Assembly: GCA_964422925.1 (NCBI GenBank)
Contig: CAYRDC010000010.1
Span: 1-64,000, forward strand
From: CAYRDC01 sp964422925
GTDB lineage: Bacteria > Bacteroidota > Bacteroidia > Chitinophagales > S012-47
DNA: 64,000 bases
Reading direction: 5' to 3'
The position numbers were made by a program, and so were the translations under genes. Below the pieces are notes generated by a model, which was not told where the DNA came from, made no database searches, and worked only from the letters and a program-made list of their open reading frames with translations. How positions within the stretch are numbered: position 1 is the first letter of the stretch; every line of letters starts with the position of its first letter. Below are positions 16,990-25,411 of the stretch, piece after piece.

Positions 16990-18025
16990 AAAGTACTCCA
17001 TCGGGGTACTTGGATCGGGCAGTTTCGGCACGGTGCTGGCGAACCTGCTGGCGGAGAATAACCCGGTGATCCTGTATACCAGGCGGGAAGAAGTAAAGCA
17101 GGCTATTCTGCAGAAAAAAGAGCATCTGGGCCGGTCCATGCACAAACGGGTGACGCCCACCCTGGACATGGAAGAGGTAACCGGGAAGTGCCAGTTAATG
17201 TTTCCCACCGTACCGGCTACTTCCTTCCGGGAGCTGATTCGCCAGATGGCGCCACACCTCAGGCCGGAACACATGCTCATTCATGCTACCAAAGGCCTGG
17301 ACATCAAGTTACCGGAAGGAAAATCCCTGAAAGACCTCAAGGTTATTTCACGGGATATAATCTGCACCATGAGCGAAGTAATCCGGGAAGAGACGGCTGT
17401 TTTGCGCATTGGATGTCTGGCCGGGCCGAACCTGGCGGCTGAAATCGCGCAGGGGCAACCGGCTGCCACGGTCATCGCCAGCCATTTTAACGAAGTAATT
17501 GAAGAAGGGCGCAAGGCCTTGCGCAGCCTGAAATTCCAGGTCTATGCCAGCCACGACCTCGTGGGGGCCGAACTGGCCGGTACGCTCAAAAACACCATTG
17601 CCATCGCGTCCGGGATGCTGAGCGGCCTGGGGTTGGGAGAAAACGCAAGAGCTTACCTGATCACCAAAGGCTGGGGAGAAATGATCCGGATTGGCAAATC
17701 CCTTGGCAGCGATATGAAAGCTTTTATGGGCCTGGCCGGAATCGGGGACCTGATCGCTACCTGCAGCAGTACCCACAGCCGGAATTATACCGTAGGCTAC
17801 CGCCTGGCAAAAGGCGAAAAGCTGGAAAACATACTGCAAAGCATGTCGGAAGTAGCGGAAGGAGTAAATACCATCCGGATCGTTTACCTGTTGGCTAAAT
17901 ATTATAAAATCCGGATTCCAATCATCGACACCCTTTACCAGATCCTGTATAAAAATCTGCCCGTTTCAAAAGGCCTCGCTTTCCTGATGAAATATCCTTA
18001 TCCGCTGGATGTGGATTTTTTGTAG
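16958..18025 (+). CDS. gpsA: NAD(P)H-dependent glycerol-3-phosphate dehydrogenase
   Basis: This 355-residue cytoplasmic enzyme reduces dihydroxyacetone phosphate to sn-glycerol-3-phosphate, the backbone of phospholipids. The N-terminal Rossmann motif is IGVLGSGSFG (15-24). GPNLAAEIA (156-164), the catalytic Lys211 in GTLKNTIAIASG, and GIGDLIATCSS (261-271) with the substrate-binding SRNYTVG are all present. The first ATG at 16958 lies inside the upstream acyltransferase gene (32-base overlap), and an in-frame ATG at 16964 is equally possible. The overlap and the matching metabolic step support an operon with the acyltransferase. The length is slightly above typical (about 330-340). Confidence 0.94.
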   Translation: MPMTSKNTSTKKYSIGVLGSGSFGTVLANLLAENNPVILYTRREEVKQAILQKKEHLGRSMHKRVTPTLDMEEVTGKCQLMFPTVPATSFRELIRQMAPHLRPEHMLIHATKGLDIKLPEGKSLKDLKVISRDIICTMSEVIREETAVLRIGCLAGPNLAAEIAQGQPAATVIASHFNEVIEEGRKALRSLKFQVYASHDLVGAELAGTLKNTIAIASGMLSGLGLGENARAYLITKGWGEMIRIGKSLGSDMKAFMGLAGIGDLIATCSSTHSRNYTVGYRLAKGEKLENILQSMSEVAEGVNTIRIVYLLAKYYKIRIPIIDTLYQILYKNLPVSKGLAFLMKYPYPLDVDFL

Positions 18026-18101
18026 GACCGCGCGAGTCATTCCCGCCCACAACTTTTCACCGCTGGTTCTTGTTATTAAAGGAAAAAAGGAAAAAAGCCC
18101 A

Positions 18102-18665
18102 ATGAACCTTTTGTTTTTCCTGCTTACTGCGGTTTCAGGGGTATCGCAAGTCCCTGAACCTGTTCAACCCAATTGGACAATCCTTGAAGAGGTTTCTTAT
18201 GTAAGCTTCAGTATCAAAAACATGGGAACCACGGTTACCGGGCGCTTTGACAGCCCGTATGGGATTATTTATTTCAATCCTTCGGAGCCGGAAAAAGCCT
18301 TTTTCGATGTGAAAGTGGATGTCCGGACCATTGATACCGGCATCCGCAAAAGAGACAGGCATCTGCTTTCAGCCGATTTCTTTGAAGCCGATACTTACCC
18401 TTATATCTATTTCACCGCTGAAAGTGTACAAAAGAAGGGGAAACAGTATGAAGTCACCGGTAAAATGAAATTAAAATATACGACCAGCCGCATAACCATT
18501 CCGTTTCAATTCATTGATAACGGGGAGCAAGGTTTATTCTCGGGAAACATGACTATCAACCGGTTTGATTATGGGGTTGGCGGCAATTATTTTACCATGG
18601 GTGAGGAAGTGCAAATTGAAATCCGTGTGGCTGTTCAACGGTTGACTCCGAAAATGTCAGAATAA
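18102..18665 (+). CDS. YceI family periplasmic lipid-binding-like protein
   Basis: From the ATG at 18102 the product has 187 residues, with a short signal peptide (MNLLFFLLTAVSGVSQ). The rest is a single YceI-like beta-barrel domain: WTILEEVSYVSFSIKNMG, GRFDSPYGIIYFNP, RDRHLLSADFFEADTYP (the SxDFF..xxYP motif of the family) and a final VQIEIRVAVQ. YceI proteins bind isoprenoid-like lipids in the periplasm; the ligand here is unknown. The frame is open to 18009, within gpsA, but those residues precede the signal peptide. It follows gpsA by 76 bases. Confidence 0.85.
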   Translation: MNLLFFLLTAVSGVSQVPEPVQPNWTILEEVSYVSFSIKNMGTTVTGRFDSPYGIIYFNPSEPEKAFFDVKVDVRTIDTGIRKRDRHLLSADFFEADTYPYIYFTAESVQKKGKQYEVTGKMKLKYTTSRITIPFQFIDNGEQGLFSGNMTINRFDYGVGGNYFTMGEEVQIEIRVAVQRLTPKMSE

Positions 18666-18674
18666 TCTGAAATT

Positions 18675-18848
18675 ATGATCCTTTTGAAACTACCCGTTTT
18701 TTTTCCCCGTAGGAATTGTTTGCCTCCTAAAACAGTGGCCATGTCCGATTTGATCATATTGAGTTCAACCATTCTTATCTTTAACCTGTTTATTTTTTTG
18801 CTCATTCTTGGTAAAGAGGGCAAATTCAGATTTTTGAAGGGCAAATAG
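18675..18848 (+). CDS. Possible small single-pass membrane protein
   Basis: An open frame of 57 codons starts at ATG 18675, with an internal in-frame ATG at 18741 giving 35 residues. The part from 18741 encodes a strongly hydrophobic segment (LIILSSTILIFNLFIFLLIL) followed by a basic tail (GKEGKFRFLKGK), the layout of a type II or tail-anchored mini-protein. It lies nine bases after the YceI stop and ends 35 bases before a strong terminator, so it would be the last gene of that unit. No homology is recognised. Coding status is uncertain, but the position and topology make it more than a random frame. Confidence 0.4.
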   Translation: MILLKLPVFFPRRNCLPPKTVAMSDLIILSSTILIFNLFIFLLILGKEGKFRFLKGK

Positions 18849-18883
18849 AAATCCCGAAATAAAGCAAGTGAAATTCCTGTGAT

Positions 18884-18918
18884 AAAATGCCGGCCGTAAT
18901 TGCTGGCATTTTTTTTTT
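18884..18918 (+). terminator. Rho-independent terminator
   Basis: AAAATGCCGGC pairs with GCTGGCATTTT (one G-T pair) around loop CGTAATT, followed by a long T run. It closes the gpsA/YceI unit. Confidence 0.85.
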
Positions 18919-18954
18919 ACATTTTTATTGGCAGGACATTATTCCACATTTCCT

Positions 18955-18962
18955 TATTTTTG
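18955..18962 (+). promoter_or_regulatory. Candidate -7 promoter element (TATTTTTG)
   Basis: TATTTTTG fits TAnnTTTG, 36 bases before the ATG at 18999, with a TTG at 18928-18930 upstream (24-base spacing, near the upper end of usual). It supports the start at 18999 over the open frame reaching back to 18900. Confidence 0.45.
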
Positions 18963-18998
18963 AATGCCCCTGTATATCTTTCAAATCAGAAATTCTGT

Positions 18999-21900
18999 AT
19001 GAAATACTTTAAACTTTCCGGAAGGGCAACAGCTGTTGTTTTGGCTCTTTTTATAACTGTTTCATCCCAAAGTCAGATACAAAACAAACTTATTTTAAAA
19101 TCAGGCCCGGTTTATACGCCTGAAAATATCCGGGAAATAACCCGTACCGGATTACCGGCAGACTGGCCGGAATTTGATGGGAAAGCCTATGGAATACTGC
19201 AATTTCAGGAGATCCCATCTGCTCCCGACCGGAAAATCCTGGAACAGGCCGGTTTTCATTTCCTGGATTACCTCCCGGAACGAGCCTATATCATTTCTTT
19301 CGACCCGGCTGCCGATTTGTCCCTGCTCGGCCAGTTCCATGCGAGGGCTTTGCTTTCCATGCAGGCAGGCTGGAAAATCCATCCAATGCTCGACCAGGCG
19401 CCTCTGCCGGCCTGGGCGGTTCCTCAACCAGGCGAAGTGGATGTGGTCGTTTCCCTTTACCGGGATGTTTCTTTCGATAAAGCGCTTCAGGCATTGCAAG
19501 CTGTCGCCAAAGAATTCCTGCATCAAAGCTCTTTTGGAAAAACCGTAACCCTCCGGATCAGCGATGCGGATATCGGCACCCTGGCAGCGATGCCGTTTGT
19601 TTCTTTCATTGAACCCGTTGACCCGCCTTCGGAGCCTGAAAATTATACCGGCCGGACCCTGCACCGGGTTAATGTGCTGAACACCTCATTTGCAGGCGGC
19701 CGCAAGTATGACGGCACCGGGGTGAAGGTGATGCTCCAGGATGACGGTATCATCGGCCCGCACATCGACTACAAGGGCCGCATCGGCCAGCAGTATATTA
19801 CTTTCAACAGCGGCAACCACGGTGACCACATTGCGGGAACCATCATGGGAGCCGGCAACCTGGACCCGAAGACCATGGGTATGGCGCCCGGGGCCACTAT
19901 TTACACTTACCAGGCGGCCCCGGTTTACCAGGGTTTTGACAGTATCCCATCTCATTATTTCAACCCCGGCATCGTGATTTCTTCAACCAGTTACAGCAAT
20001 GGCTGCAACGCGGGTTACACCAGTTTTTCGCGCGAACTCGACCAGCAGATCAGGCTCTACCCTTCGCTGATGCACGTTTTTTCAGCCGGCAACGCGGGAA
20101 ACAGCAACTGCGGCTACGGGGCCGGCCCGGGCTGGGGCAACATTACCGGGGGCCACAAAATGGGCAAAAACATGATCACCACCGGCAACCTGTCGGATAT
20201 TGATTTTCTGCTTTCATCCAGTTCGCGCGGCCCGGCCAGTGACGGCCGCATAAAACCTGACATTTGCGCCAAAGGATCTAATGTATACTCCACAGTGGAC
20301 CCCAACAGCTACGATTACAAAACCGGAACTTCCATGGCTTGCCCCGGAATTTCCGGTTCGCTGGCGGCCCTGTATTCAGCTTATAAAGCGCTGAACGCGG
20401 GCAACAACCCGCCTTCCGCCCTGATGAAGGCCGTAATCCTCAACACAGCCGATGATCTCGGCAACCCCGGACCGGATTTTAAATATGGCTGGGGCCGGAT
20501 CAATGACCTGCGTGCCGTCAAAATCCTGGAAAGCCACCACTACCTGATGGATTCCATCGACCAGGGGCAAACCAAAAATCACAATTTTTCGGTTCCTGCC
20601 GGGACAAAACAGATGCGCGTTATGGTTTACTGGGCTGATTACGAAGCCCTGGCCAATGCGGCCAAAGCCCTGGTCAATGACCTCGACATTTACATTGTGA
20701 CCCCGCAGAACGATACGATCCTTCCCTGGGTGCTCGACCCCACCCCAAACCCGGTAAACCTGAACCTGCCCGCGATGCGCGGCCGCGACAGCCTGAACAA
20801 CGTGGAGCAGGTGACCATTGACACCCCTTCGGTCGGCAACTACACGCTGTATGTCAACGGGTTCCAGGTTCCGCAGGGCCCGCAGACCTATTTCGTGGTG
20901 TACGAGTATGTGGGTGACACCATCACGGTGACCTACCCTGTGGGAGGCGAGTCGTTTGCCCCGGGCGAAATCGAAAAACTGCGCTGGGATGCCTTCGGCA
21001 CGGCCGGCAGCTTTACCATTGAATACAGTACGGATAACGGCAGCAGCTGGACCCAAATCACCAATTCGGTAAACGGCTCCCTGCGGTATTACGACTGGAC
21101 GGTGCCCAACACCCTGACCGGGCAGGCCCTGATCCGGGTGAGCCGCGGAACCGAGTCGGATGTCAGCGATGCCCCGTTTTCGATTATGGGCGTTCCGGCC
21201 AACCTGACCGTGACAGCCGTTTGCGTTGACACCACCAACCTGCAATGGGACACCGTGCCCGGAGCAACGGGCTACATCGTTTACCGGCTGGGCAGCATGT
21301 ACATGGATTCAATGGCTTACAGCAGCACCGCGCAGGCCGTACTGCCCGGGGTGAACAGCACCCAAAACGACTGGTTTGCCGTAGCCGCCCTCGGGCCAAA
21401 TGGCGCCATCAGCCGCAGGTCGCTGGCCGTGGAAAAACTGCCCGGCACCTTCAACTGCCCAACTCCCAACGACCTGGCCCTGTACATCCTCTCACCGGAT
21501 GATTTCGTGGTACCCGACTGTGCGCCACTCAATGCGCTGCAGGTCACCGTGGTGCTGGAAAACAGTGCCTCGAACATCCTGAACGGGTCCAAACAGTTGA
21601 CCGGTTATTTTGACGGGACCTTCTTTTTCAATACAATTGTCTCTGACACACTGAACGTGGGCGATACCATCCACCTGACACTTCCCCTGCTGGTAATCAA
21701 TAATTCACCAGGTATCCATGAAATAGTTATTGAAGCGGCTTACCAGGGCGACAATGAACTGTTCAACAACAGGGACACACTGCGGTTCGAAATTTACGCG
21801 GGGCAAACCTATACACTGCCCTATTACCAGGATTTTGAATCCTTCATACCATGCCCGACTACCACGAATTGCGAACTGGGGATCTGCACCCTGGCAGGCG

Positions 21901-23105
21901 GCTGGTTCAATCCGCAAAACGGGACATGGGACAACATCGACTGGCGCACGGATTTCGGGGGAACCCCATCTATCAACACCGGCCCTTCTTTCGACCATAA
22001 CCCGGGAACGACCCTGGGCAATTACCTCTATACCGAAGCCTCCGCCTGTTTTAACGAAATGGCCATGCTCATGACCCCGTGTTTTGACCTGAGCAATACC
22101 ACGAACCCGAAAATGGTTTTTTGGTATTACATGTACGGCCAGTCAATGGGAACCTTGACGGTGGACATTTTTGACGGCAGCTGGGATACGGGCGTGGTGC
22201 AGATTAGCGGTAACCATGGCAACGCCTGGCTGCCCGACACCATTGACCTGGACGCATATGCCGGCAAAACAGTCGTTGTGCGGTTCAGGGGCACCACCGG
22301 GCCAAGTTATACAAGCGATATTACCCTGGATGATATTTCAGTAATAGACATGGTGGCCCCTGTGGCCGGATTTGAACCGGCAGGCGATACGGTCTGTCTC
22401 GATTCCTCCGTAACTTTTAAAAGTACCTCCTCGGGTCTGATCAACACCTACAGTTGGAATTTCGGGGCAAACGCCAACCCGCCCTCCGCTACCGGCATGG
22501 GGCCATATACGGTCTTTTATTCCACCCCGGGCTGGAAAACCATCACTTTGCAGGTATCTTCAGGGCTGGGAAACAGTACCGCTGTGGATTCCATTTTCAT
22601 CCTGGAAAAAGCAACGGCTGATTTCAGCTATTCGGTAAACAACCTGACGGTAACCTTTACCGACCAGTCTTCTGCGGCAAGTGCCTGGTTATGGGATTTT
22701 GGTGACGGAAACCAGGTAAGCCTGCAAAACCCCCAATACACCTATGCCACCGGCAATACCTATACGGTTACCCTGGTGGCCATGAACCAATGTGGCAGCG
22801 ACACGTTAAGCCAGCAAATCTCCGTCTTCCCGGATGGTATTACGGGACCCGGTGGAACGTCTTGGCAGGTATTCCCGAACCCAACTACCGGATGGCTGAC
22901 AGTCAAGGCTTCAGAAATCCAAAGCGCCTCCGTGAACTGGAAAATTACCGATATAACGGGCCGAGTGGTGCTGAACGGGCAGGAAACCCCGGCTCCCGGT
23001 TCCTTCAGGATGCAGCTCGATTTGTCAACCCTGCCAAAAGGGCTATACCATCTCGAACTGGCCACCGGAAGTGGTTTAGTGCGCCTCAAACTGGTGTTGC
23101 AATAA
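18999..23105 (+). CDS. Secreted subtilisin-like (S8) multidomain protease with T9SS type A tail
   Basis: The 1368-residue product has a signal peptide (about 1-27). A roughly 200-residue N-terminal region is probably a propeptide. The S8 catalytic domain has Asp248 (QDDGI), His274 (NHGDHIAGT) and Ser445 (GTSMACPG). Downstream are a beta-sandwich resembling a P-domain (KNHNFSVPAGTKQMRVMVYW), Ig/FN3-like modules (ITVTYPVGGESFAPGE), and a MAM-like jelly-roll domain (YYQDFESF to LDDISVID). Two PKD domains follow (the second with SSAASAWLWDFGDGN) and a type A sorting tail (WQVFPNPTTGW, LPKGLYHLEL). The predicted role is surface-attached or released degradation of extracellular protein. The start at 18999 is chosen because it opens directly on the signal peptide and follows a promoter motif. 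A terminator follows the stop. Confidence 0.9.
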   Translation: MKYFKLSGRATAVVLALFITVSSQSQIQNKLILKSGPVYTPENIREITRTGLPADWPEFDGKAYGILQFQEIPSAPDRKILEQAGFHFLDYLPERAYIISFDPAADLSLLGQFHARALLSMQAGWKIHPMLDQAPLPAWAVPQPGEVDVVVSLYRDVSFDKALQALQAVAKEFLHQSSFGKTVTLRISDADIGTLAAMPFVSFIEPVDPPSEPENYTGRTLHRVNVLNTSFAGGRKYDGTGVKVMLQDDGIIGPHIDYKGRIGQQYITFNSGNHGDHIAGTIMGAGNLDPKTMGMAPGATIYTYQAAPVYQGFDSIPSHYFNPGIVISSTSYSNGCNAGYTSFSRELDQQIRLYPSLMHVFSAGNAGNSNCGYGAGPGWGNITGGHKMGKNMITTGNLSDIDFLLSSSSRGPASDGRIKPDICAKGSNVYSTVDPNSYDYKTGTSMACPGISGSLAALYSAYKALNAGNNPPSALMKAVILNTADDLGNPGPDFKYGWGRINDLRAVKILESHHYLMDSIDQGQTKNHNFSVPAGTKQMRVMVYWADYEALANAAKALVNDLDIYIVTPQNDTILPWVLDPTPNPVNLNLPAMRGRDSLNNVEQVTIDTPSVGNYTLYVNGFQVPQGPQTYFVVYEYVGDTITVTYPVGGESFAPGEIEKLRWDAFGTAGSFTIEYSTDNGSSWTQITNSVNGSLRYYDWTVPNTLTGQALIRVSRGTESDVSDAPFSIMGVPANLTVTAVCVDTTNLQWDTVPGATGYIVYRLGSMYMDSMAYSSTAQAVLPGVNSTQNDWFAVAALGPNGAISRRSLAVEKLPGTFNCPTPNDLALYILSPDDFVVPDCAPLNALQVTVVLENSASNILNGSKQLTGYFDGTFFFNTIVSDTLNVGDTIHLTLPLLVINNSPGIHEIVIEAAYQGDNELFNNRDTLRFEIYAGQTYTLPYYQDFESFIPCPTTTNCELGICTLAGGWFNPQNGTWDNIDWRTDFGGTPSINTGPSFDHNPGTTLGNYLYTEASACFNEMAMLMTPCFDLSNTTNPKMVFWYYMYGQSMGTLTVDIFDGSWDTGVVQISGNHGNAWLPDTIDLDAYAGKTVVVRFRGTTGPSYTSDITLDDISVIDMVAPVAGFEPAGDTVCLDSSVTFKSTSSGLINTYSWNFGANANPPSATGMGPYTVFYSTPGWKTITLQVSSGLGNSTAVDSIFILEKATADFSYSVNNLTVTFTDQSSAASAWLWDFGDGNQVSLQNPQYTYATGNTYTVTLVAMNQCGSDTLSQQISVFPDGITGPGGTSWQVFPNPTTGWLTVKASEIQSASVNWKITDITGRVVLNGQETPAPGSFRMQLDLSTLPKGLYHLELATGSGLVRLKLVLQ

Positions 23106-23123
23106 ACTTTTCAAGAGCCAATT

Positions 23124-23156
23124 AAAAATGCCGGGAAATTTCTCCGGCATTTTTTT
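23124..23156 (+). terminator. Rho-independent terminator
   Basis: AAAAATGCCGG pairs with CCGGCATTTTT around a nine-base loop, followed by T residues; 19 bases after the protease stop. Confidence 0.85.
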
Positions 23157-23370
23157 ACTCTTCAAACACAGTTTTTACCGACAAATTTAATGTTTTATCA
23201 CAACCTGATACTTTCTATTACCTTGTTTTTCTGCATTTTATAGCGTAAGGGCTATTACATATATCCTATTTTTCCTCCGACAAATTCATAATAATGTACT
23301 TTTTTCAGGGAAATACAGGGTAGATATTTGTAAACGTCAAAGAATCGTTCACCCCCAAAATCGATGGATA

Positions 23371-23673
23371 ATGATGGTAGCATTTTCACAAACTGACGGG
23401 CAGCCAAAAAGAAAAGCAACCCCATGTAGTACCGCTGACCTTCGGAAAATACACCGGTTCAAAAAGCTGGAATTCAAATATTACGGATCGGTGTACGCGG
23501 TAATTATGAAGTTGACCAAAAACCGGATGATCGCGGAACATTTATGTAGGAGGGTTTTCCGGCTGGCCTATCAGGAGTTTGACAAGATCAATGACCAGTC
23601 ATCTTTCAGTATTTGGGTTCATAAGCAAGCCGCCTTGCTGAGCCTGGTCAGCTTACGGTCTACCATGCGATAA
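23371..23673 (+). CDS. Small protein resembling sigma-70 region 2 alone
   Basis: The 100-residue product from about residue 28 on follows the pattern of ECF sigma factor region 2. FKKLEFKYYGSVYAVIMKL corresponds to region 2.1, NRMIAEHLCRRVFRLAYQ to the AEDLxQEVFxKA segment of region 2.2, and FDKINDQSSFSIWVHKQAA to the SFxxWLxxIA segment. No region 4 (promoter -35 recognition) follows: the frame stops at 23673 and the next 100 bases contain no continuation. If expressed it could bind RNA polymerase core without a -35 reader, or act as a decoy; it may equally be a decayed sigma gene. The assignment is by pattern recognition only. The ATG at 23371 has another ATG directly after it. Confidence 0.5.
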   Translation: MMVAFSQTDGQPKRKATPCSTADLRKIHRFKKLEFKYYGSVYAVIMKLTKNRMIAEHLCRRVFRLAYQEFDKINDQSSFSIWVHKQAALLSLVSLRSTMR

Positions 23674-23782
23674 GTTATTGAAAAATTTACCCCCCATTTC
23701 CAGGACACTAATCAATGCCCCATTTCTCTACCCTTGGCAAAAGCCGGCACACGAGGCCGGTTTTTGTTTTTTATCCTTCCGG

Positions 23783-25198
23783 CTAAGCCAATTCTTCCGC
23801 TTTCATCAAAACCCAGCTTTTATCGGCAAGGTGCCGGGCATTGTGTATTTGCTGTATCAGCTTTTGAAGCCGTTCTTTGTCGCCCGGATACGTGCGGTAA
23901 AGCTTTTGAATGAATTTGATCAGGTTCAGGTAATTTCTCCGGTGGTTCTCTGAAAGGTTTTTCTTCCGCCTCAGGTACACCCTGAAACTGTCGGCCAGGG
24001 ATTCAAACGCATCGGTTTCGTCCAGTTCGTAATAGGTTTTCAGCAACATCGCCTTCGAATCCAGCGAATAGAAGATATCCTGGTATTCCACTTCCCGCAG
24101 CAGTTCTATGACTTTTTCATAATCCTCCTTATAGAAATAATACTTGGCCAGGTTATAGGTGTAGGCATTGTCTTCATAATCCGGTGGAAGGTAATGCCGG
24201 TACTGGTTCAAAAACCGGTACACCCAGTCATACTCGCCCAAGCGTAACCCCACCACTGTTATGTTTTTGTAATACCAGGGGGACAATTGCCCGTTTTTAA
24301 AAATAATTCCCCGCTCCAGGGCGGTTTTGTACAGTTCGAAAATTTCCGAAAGGTATTTAATATCCCCTTCGTTGATCCGCGAAACGCAATAGTTCATCGC
24401 GAAGTTGTAAATGATCAGCGCTTCACCGGGAGGAAACTTATCGCTGTGCTCATTGATGAGATGCTTGAGCCTGAAATAATTTTCTTCCTGCTCCGGTTTT
24501 TCGAAGGTGTTCAGTATCTGGTAATAAATCCCGATAGCCGGTATATCATTGTACTTGTTTTCCCGGACATGATCCATAATTTCCCGGATCAGGAATAACT
24601 GGTAATCGGCCTGCATTACGTTCACGTAATTCAGCATATGGCAGGCATAGCGCATCTTGTTTACGATATACATCGTATCCAGGGCGTCCATGGTTTTTTG
24701 CAGGTTTGGCTCAATGCTGCGCTGCATCTTCTCTTCCAGGTACAGGTTTTTTTCGGCTTCAATGATATACCGGGTCCGGAAATATTCGGTATCCCGGTAG
24801 GGATGGCTGTTTTGCAGGTTTTCCAGTTGATTCAGGGTCTTTTCAAATTGCTTATGCAAATCCCGTTGCCGGTAACTGCGCAGCAATACCATCTGCTGCT
24901 CCAGGGGGCTTTCTTCAAACACCTTGTAGGCCAGAAAGGATTTCAGCAGCTTGAGCAGATCTGAAAAAATATGCCGCAGGCGGAGGTCGTTATATGCCTG
25001 GCCGGGAAATAATTTATCATACAAATCTTCCTTGCTTTTCAATTTTTTCCTGCCATGAACATGGCCGGCCAGCAAGTGGTTAAGCTCGATGACGGTCTGA
25101 TTGGTATTGAAAAATGGAGAGGAAATATACCGGGCAAATTGCTTACTTTCCTTATTGGTCAGGGAAGCGTACAACTGAAAAAGGGTGGTTTTTTCCAT
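23783..25198 (-). CDS. Unknown helical-repeat (TPR-like) cytoplasmic protein
   Basis: From the ATG at 25198 the product has 471 residues, with no signal peptide or membrane segment. It consists mostly of amphipathic helices. The middle and end show TPR-like helical pairs (YTYNLAKYYFYKEDYEKVIE, LLKTYYELDETDAFESLADS), while the N-terminal 120 residues begin MEKTTLFQLYASLTNKE with the conserved-looking phrase RYISSPFFN. I recall proteins of this type as conserved hypotheticals in Saprospirales/Chitinophagales genomes, with no function assigned. A scaffold role is an inference from fold only. An upstream in-frame ATG at 25231 would add 11 residues. Confidence 0.7.
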   Translation of the reverse strand: MEKTTLFQLYASLTNKESKQFARYISSPFFNTNQTVIELNHLLAGHVHGRKKLKSKEDLYDKLFPGQAYNDLRLRHIFSDLLKLLKSFLAYKVFEESPLEQQMVLLRSYRQRDLHKQFEKTLNQLENLQNSHPYRDTEYFRTRYIIEAEKNLYLEEKMQRSIEPNLQKTMDALDTMYIVNKMRYACHMLNYVNVMQADYQLFLIREIMDHVRENKYNDIPAIGIYYQILNTFEKPEQEENYFRLKHLINEHSDKFPPGEALIIYNFAMNYCVSRINEGDIKYLSEIFELYKTALERGIIFKNGQLSPWYYKNITVVGLRLGEYDWVYRFLNQYRHYLPPDYEDNAYTYNLAKYYFYKEDYEKVIELLREVEYQDIFYSLDSKAMLLKTYYELDETDAFESLADSFRVYLRRKKNLSENHRRNYLNLIKFIQKLYRTYPGDKERLQKLIQQIHNARHLADKSWVLMKAEELA

Positions 25199-25411
25199 TA
25201 CCAGAATACTTTTAGTCGACAAAAAGAACAAGAAAAAACTTTCTATTTCTTTGGTTTTCTTATATTTATGAGGCTTTAATAAATTTTTCTTGTCCGTATT
25301 ATACCGACAAAATACAAAAAATGTTCTTGTTTAGGGAAATAGCAAGGGAAATCTTTGTACTCGATGAAGAAGGCTACGGTGGAGGATTCAATAATTATTA
25401 ACAGACATAAA

